From assembly GCA_013334525.1 (NCBI GenBank), contig JAAXXK010000005.1, positions 1 through 64,000 of the forward strand: a stretch of 64,000 bases of DNA. The letters run 5' to 3'. Position 1 is the first letter of the stretch. Every line of letters begins with the position of its first letter. Source of the DNA: Chlorobiaceae bacterium. GTDB taxonomy: Bacteria > Bacteroidota > Chlorobiia > Chlorobiales > Chlorobiaceae. The notes beneath the pieces are model-generated. The model was not told the DNA's origin and searched no databases. It saw only the letters and a list, made by a program, of their open reading frames with translations. This document shows, piece after piece, positions 55,564 to 64,000 of the stretch. The position numbers and the translations under genes were made by a program.

Positions 55564-57393
55564 CTACTCCGTATTGTAGACCATGTTGAGTGCGTTGTAG
55601 AGATTGTCGATCTCCGGCGTATACTTCTTGATGATCTCCTTGCGCTTGAGCTTGAGGGTTGGGGTCATCAGCTCGTTTTCCAGCGTGAACGCCTCTTCGA
55701 CCAGCAGGAATTTCCTCACTTTTTCGTGAGTGGCAAGTTGCCTCGAAATGTTTCGCAGCAGCTTCTCATAGATCTGGACGATCTCCTTGTTGTCGATAAG
55801 CTGTCTGTTTGGTGCGGCGGTGATATTGTGCTCAGCAGCGAACTCTTTAAGCTTCTGGAAGTCCGGGACGATCAGGGCGATCAGGAATGCCCTTTTTTCG
55901 CCAACGATCATGGTCTGATCCACGAATGGACTGTCGAGGATCAGGTTCTCGATGGGAAGGGGAGCGATATTCTTGCCGCCCGACGTCACGATGATGTGCT
56001 TTTTGCGATCGGTGATCTTCAGGTATCCGTCTGCATCTATCTCGCCGATGTCGCCAGTGTAGAACCACCCGTCCTTAAGCACCTCTGCCGATGCGGCTTC
56101 GTCTTTCCAGTACCCTTTCATGATGTTGGGGCCCCTGAGCAGGATTTCACCGTCTGCGGCGATTTTGACGTCGACGTTTTTAACGGTCGGCCCGACCGTG
56201 CCGAACTTTACCTTTTCAGGACGATTGATGTGGGTGACGGGAGATGTTTCGGTAAGGCCGAACCCTTCGAGGATCGTAATGCCGAGCGCCTGGAAGAATT
56301 CTCCCGTTTTCTGCGGAAGCGCAGCTCCTCCGGAAACGAAGTATCGCAATCTGCCGCCGAACTTTTTGTTGATCTTGTGGTAGACCAGCTTGTCAGCTAA
56401 TCCGTACTGCATGTTTACGAAGGAAGAGACCTTTCCCTCGTTGAGCTGTTTATGGTATTTTTCACCGGTCCTGACCGCCCAGAAGAAGATTTTCTGTTTC
56501 AGCCCCCCTTCGCTTGTCGCCGCTTTCAGGATGCTGGTCTTCATACGGTCGAAAAGCCGTGGTACCGTGAAGATGATTGTCGGTTTTGATTCGGAAATGT
56601 TCATCGAGATGGTCTCGACGCTTTCGGCAAGGAAGATCTGTGCGCCACTGGAGAACATGAGATAATAGCCGCCGGTGCGCTCATAGGCATGGGAGAGGGG
56701 AAGGAACGACAGACAGCTGTCGGTTTCGTCGATGCGGATTACCGTTGAACAGGATTTGACGTTTTCACAGATGTTCCTGTGGGTCAGCATCACCCCTTTC
56801 GGCAGTCCTGTCGTGCCGGAGGTGTAGATGATGGTCGCAATATCTTCCGGTTCGGTCTTGATGCCGTCAAGCAGCCATGGTTTCTCCTCGAGGTTTTTCT
56901 TGCCCTCCGCTTTGGCCAGGTTGAGGTCAATGACATCTTCCATCGGTTCCTCAAGCCGGTTCATGACGATCACCAGGTTCAGGTCCGGCAGGTTCTGCCA
57001 GATGGACATAATCTTGCCGAGCTGCAGCATGTTGGAAACGACAATCCCCTTCGCGCTGCAGTTGTTGAGGATATATTCGATCTGGTTCGGCGGCAGGGAA
57101 GGGTAGAGGGGGACGTCGATGGCGCCGACAGAAAGGATAGACATGTCGGCGAGGTACCAGCCGGGACGGTTTTCGGAAAGGATGGCTACCCGGTCACCAG
57201 GTTCGATGCCCTCGTGTTTCAGGTATGCGGAAAAATGCCGGCAATCTTCTGCAAGTTCATCATAGCTTATCGACTTGTAGGCGCCGTTGATTTTTCTTGC
57301 GATGGGGGATTTGCCGCTCTGACCCTTGAAATGGGTGAACACCGAGGTGAAGAGCTCCGGCAATGTCTGAAAATCAGGATTGATGAGTCCCAT
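55564..57393 (-). CDS. AMP-dependent long-chain fatty acid-CoA ligase
   Basis: [58 protein letters not shown]. Confidence 0.95.
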   Translation of the reverse strand: MGLINPDFQTLPELFTSVFTHFKGQSGKSPIARKINGAYKSISYDELAEDCRHFSAYLKHEGIEPGDRVAILSENRPGWYLADMSILSVGAIDVPLYPSLPPNQIEYILNNCSAKGIVVSNMLQLGKIMSIWQNLPDLNLVIVMNRLEEPMEDVIDLNLAKAEGKKNLEEKPWLLDGIKTEPEDIATIIYTSGTTGLPKGVMLTHRNICENVKSCSTVIRIDETDSCLSFLPLSHAYERTGGYYLMFSSGAQIFLAESVETISMNISESKPTIIFTVPRLFDRMKTSILKAATSEGGLKQKIFFWAVRTGEKYHKQLNEGKVSSFVNMQYGLADKLVYHKINKKFGGRLRYFVSGGAALPQKTGEFFQALGITILEGFGLTETSPVTHINRPEKVKFGTVGPTVKNVDVKIAADGEILLRGPNIMKGYWKDEAASAEVLKDGWFYTGDIGEIDADGYLKITDRKKHIIVTSGGKNIAPLPIENLILDSPFVDQTMIVGEKRAFLIALIVPDFQKLKEFAAEHNITAAPNRQLIDNKEIVQIYEKLLRNISRQLATHEKVRKFLLVEEAFTLENELMTPTLKLKRKEIIKKYTPEIDNLYNALNMVYNTE

Positions 57394-57933
57394 AAACGAA
57401 AGGTTTATTTTGGGATGCTTGATGACGAGATTGAAACAGGGACAGGCTGTGTGATGTAACTCAAGGGCGGCTTGTCGAAACGGAAGCAGATCGTGATCTC
57501 CAACTTATAAACCGCCTTAACGAATATTTAACAATCGAGACCCTCTTATCCAACACATTTTCGTAACTGTTTGTGTTATTGGCGTAAAAAGCGCTATTGT
57601 CCTGTTACTTATTGGTCCTGAGAACTCTTTTCAGATGCGCAACATGACGGAGGCTGTGGAGTTAAATATAGCCGATAGGCAGTTGCCGGAGGGTTTCAGG
57701 CCATCAAAGTCAGATGCGTCACAAGTCGTTTTCAGGGTAGTCCATTATTTAATATATTTCGACGGTTATTGACCCGACAGCGGGGGATAGCAACTTCGAG
57801 GCCTGCAGGCAACTGGACGAGGCAGGGGTATGTTTTGTTTTTTCAGAATGGCATCGACCCTTTGAAAGCGTCCAGGAAAGAGTGCCTTTCCTGAAAGGCC
57901 GGTGCTCAGGAGTATTTCATTTTCAATCTATAC

Positions 57934-58998
57934 ATGCACACAGAAAATAAGACCGCCAATAAATGGCCGGGATATGTCGGCCTTCTTGTCGGAGTTATTC
58001 TGATAGCCTACCTCTTCAGCAAAGTCGACCTTATAAGTTCGGCCAGGCTTATCGGTTCGATCGGGTTCTCCTCTTTGCTGATTCCCTTGCCATTCCTGTT
58101 ACTCCACCTGATTGAAACGGCGGCATGGCAAAAGCTTTTTCCCCTTGGATCGAGGCCGACTTCCTTTTTCAAGCTTTTCAAGATCCAGGTTGTTTCCGAA
58201 ACGATCTCGATGACTTTGCCGGCCGGCGTAGCCGTTGGTGAGCCACTCAGGCCGTTGCTCTGTCGCCGTTTTCTCGGCATTCCGCTTCCTGACGGATTTG
58301 CCAGTGTTGCGGTCCGCAAGCTCCTGCTTGGCATGACCCAGGGGATATACACGCTTCTCGGGACAGCAGCCGGTTTTGCCATGCTTCAGGAGGTGTCGGT
58401 CAAGGTTATCGGATTCGGCGGACTGGGCATCATCATGGCCCTGGCAGGTGTTTCCGTTACACTTGTTTTCCTGCTGTTGCTGATCCTGGTGACAAACGGT
58501 AAGGCTGTTCAGAACCTGTATAATATCCTGATGAAGGTGCCATTTTCCAGGGTCAGGGAGTGGCTCGCAAGCAAGCAGGACGGATTTGCCGAGACTGACC
58601 GCAAGCTTCAGAACGTAAAGTCCGGGGGAGTGGTCCACCTGCTGCCTGTCCTGGCACTCTACATTGCGGCATGGATGATGCTTGCTTTCGAAAGTTACCT
58701 TATATTATCCCTTCTGGGCCTTAAGGTGACCTTCATGCAGGTATTCGCTTTCGATACGGCGCTTGTCCTGCTTCGGGCAATCTTTTTTTTCATACCCTCG
58801 GGCCTGGGTATTCAGGATCTTGGATACCTTGCCTTTTTTCAGGCGATCGGCCTGCCCGATTACCTTGCCTATGGAGGAGCTTTTGTACTGCTGCGCCGCC
58901 TGAAGGAGGTTGTCTGGTATTCCATAGGTTACGCTATCATGTTCATGGAGGGGATTCATCTGCAGGATGCCCAACAAGCTGGTGACGAGGGCGCATGA
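57934..58998 (+). CDS. Lysylphosphatidylglycerol synthase TM region / flippase-like membrane protein (UPF0104)
   Basis: Multi-TM; VDLISSARLIGSIGFSSLLIPL, FFIPSGLGIQDLGYLAFFQAIGLPDYLAYGGAFVLLRRLKEVVW. Confidence 0.85.
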   Translation: MHTENKTANKWPGYVGLLVGVILIAYLFSKVDLISSARLIGSIGFSSLLIPLPFLLLHLIETAAWQKLFPLGSRPTSFFKLFKIQVVSETISMTLPAGVAVGEPLRPLLCRRFLGIPLPDGFASVAVRKLLLGMTQGIYTLLGTAAGFAMLQEVSVKVIGFGGLGIIMALAGVSVTLVFLLLLILVTNGKAVQNLYNILMKVPFSRVREWLASKQDGFAETDRKLQNVKSGGVVHLLPVLALYIAAWMMLAFESYLILSLLGLKVTFMQVFAFDTALVLLRAIFFFIPSGLGIQDLGYLAFFQAIGLPDYLAYGGAFVLLRRLKEVVWYSIGYAIMFMEGIHLQDAQQAGDEGA

Positions 58999-59948
58999 AG
59001 AAGATACTTTTTGTCTGCGGTTCGATGAACCAGACCACCCAGATGCACCAGATTTCAGAGCATCTCGGAGATTACGATCAGTGGTTCACCCCATTTTTCA
59101 GCGATGGACTGCTCGGAAAGGCCAGTGATCTTGGTATGCTCGAATTTACGATCATGGGCAGGAAGCGTGCAGGCCGATCAATTGACTATCTGGTATCGCA
59201 CAACCTTCAGCTCGACATAGGCGGGACCCTGAATGAATACGACCTGGTCGTTACCTGTACCGACCTGATCGTGCCAAAGCACATAAAGCGTCGGAAGATA
59301 GTGCTGGTGCAGGAGGGGATGACAGAGCCTGAAACCATTCTATTTCATCTGGCGAGGAACTTCCGTTGGGTGCCGAGATGGATCGCCGGCACATCGACCA
59401 CAGGCCTTTCCGACACCTACGAAAAGTTTTGCGTAGCCAGCGAAGGATACCGCGAACTATTTTTGCGCAAAGGGGTTAACCCCTCAAAAATCGAAGTGAC
59501 CAGCATACCGAACTTCGACAATTGTGAGCGCTACCTGGACAACGATTTTGCATATCGCGATTATGTGCTGGTCTGCACTTCGGACAACAGGGAGACTTTC
59601 ATATACGAAAACCGTCGCCGGAACATCGAAAAGTATCTGCAGATGGCCGACGGGAGGCAACTCCTGTTCAAGCTGCATCCAAACGAAAACGTTGAAAGGG
59701 CGACCCGCGAGATAAACCTTTATGCCCCCGGAAGCCTGGTTTTTGCCGAAGGCAGGACTGAAGAGATGATCGCCAATTCACAGATGATGATCGCACAGTT
59801 TTCGTCGACGATTTTTGTCGGATCGGCCCTGAACAAGCCGGTGTTTTGCGGTCTTGATCCCGAACATTTAAAGGAGCTGACTCCTCTCCAGAATAAATCG
59901 GCCGCCCGAAAGATCTCCGAGGTCTGCCGGCAGGTGATCGACGGATGA
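58995..59948 (+). CDS. Putative glycosyl/glycerophosphotransferase-like protein (CDP-glycerol transferase-like fold)
   Basis: LLFKLHPNENVERATREI...IANSQMMIAQFSSTIFVGSALNKPVF; 4-bp overlap with preceding gene. Confidence 0.55.
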   Translation: MKKILFVCGSMNQTTQMHQISEHLGDYDQWFTPFFSDGLLGKASDLGMLEFTIMGRKRAGRSIDYLVSHNLQLDIGGTLNEYDLVVTCTDLIVPKHIKRRKIVLVQEGMTEPETILFHLARNFRWVPRWIAGTSTTGLSDTYEKFCVASEGYRELFLRKGVNPSKIEVTSIPNFDNCERYLDNDFAYRDYVLVCTSDNRETFIYENRRRNIEKYLQMADGRQLLFKLHPNENVERATREINLYAPGSLVFAEGRTEEMIANSQMMIAQFSSTIFVGSALNKPVFCGLDPEHLKELTPLQNKSAARKISEVCRQVIDG

Positions 59949-60000
59949 GCAGGACGAGTCGGAGAGTAACAGATATAAAGCAGAAAAACAGACAACCTGA

Positions 60001-60699
60001 ATGCAGACGGTAGCAATCATTCCTGCGCGAGGCGGCTCCAAAGGGCTGAAAAACAAGAATATCCATACGGTCGCAGGCGCCCCGCTGCTTGCATGGACCG
60101 TGAGGCAGGCCCTTGACGCCGTTCATGTCGACCGGGTGTTCGTCACCACGGACGATGCACAGATCGCTGAGGTGGCCCGCTCATACGGCGCCGAAGTCAT
60201 CGACAGGCCGGCAGGGATCAGCGGTGACAAGGCGACCTCCGAGACGGCCATAATGCACGCTCTTGATGTGATAGGCCTGAAATACGGTATGGAGCCCGGG
60301 ACGGTCGTTTTCCTGCAGGCGACCTCACCCCTGCGCAAGCCTGGAGATATCGACAGCGCTATCGAGCTGTTCAGGAGCGAAGGCGCCGATTCGCTGATCT
60401 CGGTTACCAGGGCCGACGACCTGACCATATGGGAGCAGCGGGAAGGGGCGTGGTCCAGTGTTAATTTCGATTACCGGAACCGCGGGATGCGCCAGGACCG
60501 GCCATCGCAATACATCGAGAACGGATCGATCTACCTGTTTACTCCGGGGGTGCTTCGCAAATTCAACAACAGGATCGGCGAAAACCTTTCGGTCTATCCG
60601 ATGGAGTTCTGGCAGACATGGGAGATCGATACCATCGAGGAGATCGACCTCGTCGAATTTTACATAAAAAAGAAAGGCCTGCATCTTTCGGCCGATTGA
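60001..60699 (+). CDS. Acylneuraminate/Kdo-type cytidylyltransferase (NeuA-like CMP-sugar synthetase)
   Basis: [54 protein letters not shown]. Confidence 0.92.
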   Translation: MQTVAIIPARGGSKGLKNKNIHTVAGAPLLAWTVRQALDAVHVDRVFVTTDDAQIAEVARSYGAEVIDRPAGISGDKATSETAIMHALDVIGLKYGMEPGTVVFLQATSPLRKPGDIDSAIELFRSEGADSLISVTRADDLTIWEQREGAWSSVNFDYRNRGMRQDRPSQYIENGSIYLFTPGVLRKFNNRIGENLSVYPMEFWQTWEIDTIEEIDLVEFYIKKKGLHLSAD

Positions 60700-60727
60700 A
60701 CATTAAACCCATAGAACCAATTGTATC

Positions 60728-61858
60728 ATGAACTTCTTCCTGTCTACCGATCTGTGCATCGGGCTTAACGAAGCCCTTTCGGTGCACGAGCACCTGCAGT
60801 CGCTCGGCGTCAAGAAGCCGGGGATTATCTATGACGCGAGCCTTACCGGGAGTTTCTATTTCCAGGACGTGCTGCGCAACCTTAATGCCGGATACGCCAA
60901 CAGCGTCATCTATTGCAACGAGTTCCGTGGTGAACCGACCTACGCCCATCTCGAAAATGTCGCCGAATTCTTTCGCCGCGAATCCCCGGACGGCCTCGTT
61001 GCCATAGGCGGCGGCAGCGCTATCGATCTCGGCAAGGGTGTAGCTCTTCTGTTGACCAACCACGTGCCGGCTCTTTCACTCAAGGGCTTTCCAAAGGACG
61101 TCAACGATCCTGTCCCGCTTGTTACCGTACCGTCACTGCTCGGCAGCGGTGCCGAGGTGAGTTTCAATGCCGTGTTCATCGACGAAGCCGAAGGGCGCAA
61201 GCTCGGCATCAACAGCCGGAAGAACTTCCCCAAAAAATCGGTCATCGATCCAAACCTCTCCATGAGTGCACCGATGGAAAGCGTCATCGCTTCTGCCATG
61301 GACAGCCTCGTGCATTGCGTCGACAGCTTTGGTTCCATCAAGCACACCCCGATAAGCCGCATCTTTTCGATCGAAGGCTTCCAGCGTACCTTTTATGCCC
61401 TGCAGCAGGGGCAGCTCGATCGTGCCGAGTCGCGTCTCGACCTGGCCATCGGCAGCATCTGCGGCACCACGGCGCTCATGAACTCTGGCGATGGACCGAC
61501 CAACGGTTTCGCCTATTACCTCGGTGTCAAGCAGAAGGTGCCGCACGGCCTGGCTGGAGCGATTTTCCTCAAAGAGGTCATGCGCTATAACCATGACAAC
61601 GGGTATGACAAGTATGCGTTGCTCAATCCGGTCAGGGCGGACGTTTCGGCCAGGGAGTCGACGGCAGAGTTGCTCGAACAGATGGATGAACTGTATCGTC
61701 AGCTGGAAATTCCAAACCTCGCACCTTATGGTTACGGCAAGGGCAACATGGCAGAACTTGCCCGCAATGCCTCCATGGCCCTGTCGGGTTCGTTTGCAGG
61801 AAACCCGGTCGAGTTCACCGAAGAGTCCGCCAGGGTGGTCATCGATGCTTTGACGTGA
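60728..61858 (+). CDS. Iron-containing alcohol dehydrogenase (KdnB-like candidate)
   Basis: LVAIGGGSAIDLGKGVALLLTN; TVPSLLGSGAEVSFNAVF; AMDSLVHCVDSF; VPHGLAGAIFLKEVMRYNHDN metal-binding pattern. Confidence 0.8.
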   Translation: MNFFLSTDLCIGLNEALSVHEHLQSLGVKKPGIIYDASLTGSFYFQDVLRNLNAGYANSVIYCNEFRGEPTYAHLENVAEFFRRESPDGLVAIGGGSAIDLGKGVALLLTNHVPALSLKGFPKDVNDPVPLVTVPSLLGSGAEVSFNAVFIDEAEGRKLGINSRKNFPKKSVIDPNLSMSAPMESVIASAMDSLVHCVDSFGSIKHTPISRIFSIEGFQRTFYALQQGQLDRAESRLDLAIGSICGTTALMNSGDGPTNGFAYYLGVKQKVPHGLAGAIFLKEVMRYNHDNGYDKYALLNPVRADVSARESTAELLEQMDELYRQLEIPNLAPYGYGKGNMAELARNASMALSGSFAGNPVEFTEESARVVIDALT

Positions 61859-61947
61859 CTCGGGAGCTGAATGGACGTTATGGACGACATGGACAGAATG
61901 GACAAGAGAAACAGATAGAAGAATAAAAACAAGGAGAACTTTATATT

Positions 61948-63105
61948 ATGGCAGGAGCAGAACTTATAGGGCGCGAGGAGCTGGCAGAGATCCAGGATCT
62001 GTTCAGCAGGGAAAAGACCGTGCTGTACCGGTACGCACCGGGCAACTACAAAGCCAGGGAGTTTGAGGAGAAGTTCGCCTCATACATGGGCCTCAAATAC
62101 GCACATGCAGTTTCCTCCGGTACCGCGGCGATACATTGCGCGCTTGCCGGTGCAGGCGTCGGACCAGGCGACGAGGTGATTACCACGGCCTGGACCTTCA
62201 TTGCGCCCGTTGAAGCAGCTGCGGCTCTCGGTGCGGTGCCGGTGCCGGTTGAGATCGACGAGACCTACCACCTTGACCCGAAGGAGATCGAAAAGGCCAT
62301 TACACCGAAAACGAAGGCCATCGTGGCCATTCCCATGTGGGCACCACCGAAGATGGACGAGATTTCGGCTATCTGTGACAAACACGGCATCATCCTGATT
62401 GAGGATGCCGCCCAGGCGCTCGGCGCGACATACAAGGGGCGCAAACTCGGAACCATCGGCAAGGTCGCATCCTTCTCGTTTGACGCCGGCAAGACCCTCC
62501 ATGTCGGCGAAGGCGGTATCATCGTCACCGATGACAAGGATATATACGACAGGGTTGCCGAATTCTCCGATCACGGCCACATGCATGTACCCGGCTTGCC
62601 GCGTGGCAAGGACCCGAGGCGCGCCAAGGGTCTCAACTACCGCCTGAGCGAAGTGACGGCCGCAATCGGCATCGCCCAGCTCGGCAAGATCGATTACATC
62701 CTGTCGAAGGCAAGGGAGAACAAATACAGGATCAAGGATCGCATCAGCCACCTGGACAACCTCATCATGAGGCCCTTCACGGACGAGGCCGGAGCGCAGG
62801 GCGATACGCTGATCTTCAAGTTGCGCGACCGCCAGACCGCCCTGAAGTTCGAGGCTCACCTCACCGAGAACGGGTTTGGCACCAAAATCCTGCCCGAAGC
62901 CATCGACTGGCACTATGCATCTATCTGGGGCCATCTGCTCAAGGCTTACGACCGCTATCGCGACGTCAACCTCGAAGAGCTGTGGCCAAGGACCGGCGAA
63001 CTTCTCCAGAGCAGTATCTGCCTGAACATTCCTGTGCTGATGGATGACACTACCATCGACAAGCTCGTGGCAGCCATTATTACCGGCGCCGAAAAGATCG
63101 GATAA
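61948..63105 (+). CDS. DegT/DnrJ/EryC1/StrS aminotransferase (KdnA-like candidate)
   Basis: VSSGTAAIHCALAGAGVGPGDEVI; LIEDAAQALGATYKGRKLGTIG; SFDAGKTLHVGEGG; FSDHGHMH; LNYRLSEVTAAIGIAQLGKID. Confidence 0.9.
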   Translation: MAGAELIGREELAEIQDLFSREKTVLYRYAPGNYKAREFEEKFASYMGLKYAHAVSSGTAAIHCALAGAGVGPGDEVITTAWTFIAPVEAAAALGAVPVPVEIDETYHLDPKEIEKAITPKTKAIVAIPMWAPPKMDEISAICDKHGIILIEDAAQALGATYKGRKLGTIGKVASFSFDAGKTLHVGEGGIIVTDDKDIYDRVAEFSDHGHMHVPGLPRGKDPRRAKGLNYRLSEVTAAIGIAQLGKIDYILSKARENKYRIKDRISHLDNLIMRPFTDEAGAQGDTLIFKLRDRQTALKFEAHLTENGFGTKILPEAIDWHYASIWGHLLKAYDRYRDVNLEELWPRTGELLQSSICLNIPVLMDDTTIDKLVAAIITGAEKIG

Positions 63106-63126
63106 GGGAGGGGAGAACGAATACCG

Positions 63127-63165
63127 AAACGAAAAAAGCCTGCTCGATGCAGGCTTTTTTCGTTT
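63127..63165. terminator. Intrinsic terminator after aminotransferase
   Basis: AAACGAAAAAAGCCTGC tcgat GCAGGCTTTTTTCGTTT, perfect 17-bp stem. Confidence 0.92.
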
Positions 63166-63170
63166 GTTTG

Positions 63171-63241
63171 AGGCGAAGAGCGGATTCGAACCGCTGTACG
63201 AGGTTTTGCAGACCTCTGCCTAGCCACTCGGCCACTTCGCC
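63171..63241 (-). tRNA. tRNA-Cys (anticodon GCA)
   Basis: Reverse complement GGCGAAGTGGCCGAGTGGCTAGGCAGAGGTCTGCAAAACCTCGTACAGCGGTTCGAATCCGCTCTTCGCCT folds as cloverleaf; CTGCAAA anticodon loop; no encoded CCA. Confidence 0.95.
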
Positions 63242-63682
63242 AAACGGAAGCTAAAGGTAAAAAAAAGAAACTGTTTCCCAAAAAATAAGCGTACAACATA
63301 TTATCCCGACCAGATCAAGGCAGATCAGGCGATTTCTCTGGTTCTGTGCCATGGGTTACCGTTGGAAATCAAATCACGGCACACTCCTCTTTTACCTGGC
63401 CATTTTTCATCGAATTACAGGGTATATTCTCGAATATTCATGATTTACGATATATTTTCATATATGTACACCATGGCGTGATGATCGGGGGAATATCCGT
63501 TGGCGCATGAAAGATTTTTTCAATGCCGCCAGGCCTGGTTCAGACAGCTCTTTCCACGAAATATCGAACTCCATGTCAAAATCGCAATGATGGCGGAAAA
63601 TGCTTATGACCGGATTCGTTTGCCATATGGCGGTATGAACCCTGTTTCTTAATAATGAGTAGCCGAAAGAAGTAGTACGATT

Positions 63683-64000
63683 ATGTCCAATTACATGAGT
63701 GCTGACCAGGATATGGAGCAACTTATACCGGGAATCGACCAGGAGTGTTTCTGGCATTGGAACCTGACGGATGACCGGGTTTCCATGAGTCGCCATTATT
63801 GCGAACATGCCCGTCACATTTCCGGCAATGATGCTTTCGATATGGCCTCAATCAGGACGATTATCCATCCGGCCGATCAACAGAAATTTTTCGATGGGTT
63901 CAGTGCGCTTTGCCGTGATGAAAAAGATGCTGCCAGCATCGAATATCGCATGGTCACCAAAAGCGGTTCGATTCGATGGATAGAGTTCCGGAGAGAGGCT
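63683..64000 (+). CDS. PAS/PAC domain sensor protein, N-terminal part (truncated by window end)
   Basis: Open frame to window end: MSNYMSADQDMEQLIPGIDQECFWHWNLTDDRVSMSRHYCEH...IHPADQQKFFDGFSALCRDEKDAASIEYRMVTKSGSIRWIEFR. Confidence 0.8.
   Translation, partial: MSNYMSADQDMEQLIPGIDQECFWHWNLTDDRVSMSRHYCEHARHISGNDAFDMASIRTIIHPADQQKFFDGFSALCRDEKDAASIEYRMVTKSGSIRWIEFRREA

Noticed and set aside
62080-62934. 284-aa minus-strand ORF antisense to the aminotransferase
   Set aside because: Sense strand is a clear DegT-family protein
63458-63817. 119-aa minus-strand ORF
   Set aside because: Overlaps the start of the PAS-domain ORF and intergenic DNA; no recognisable domain

Overview
The window is 64 kb of mostly housekeeping, densely coding bacterial chromosome. 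Gene content suggests a green sulfur bacterium (Chlorobiaceae-like: BchC-like dehydrogenase, tandem START proteins, DUF2934 protein); this taxonomic call is inference only. Conserved landmarks: coaE (partial), tatC, a polyprenyl diphosphate synthase, radA, folD, rpoN, hslV-hslU, aroQ, priA, adk, rlmN, pepA, UDP-glucose dehydrogenase, a thiD-thiE-tenI-like cluster, ridA, an S41 protease, a heptose-7-P kinase, the ffh-rpsP-rimM-trmD-rplS block, a MutY-like glycosylase, an acyl-CoA synthetase and a tRNA-Cys. The main accessory features are: (i) a two-partner secretion operon with a 3505-aa TpsA protein built from GLUG repeats, beta-helix repeats and about 520-bp tandem YDG/MBG-type repeats, preceded by a palindrome-bearing intergenic region; (ii) a five-gene putative surface-glycan operon (flippase-like protein, glycosyl/glycerophosphotransferase-like protein, CMP-sugar synthetase, Fe-ADH, KdnA-like aminotransferase) that may make an 8-amino-Kdo-like sugar; (iii) a noncoding AT-rich island of about 0.5 kb; (iv) a MutY-like protein lacking the Fe-S cysteines; (v) an orphan BMP-type ABC transporter pair directly behind a BchC-like gene. 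I found no CRISPR array, prophage or IS element. All calls come from reading the sequence and translations; no database search was run.
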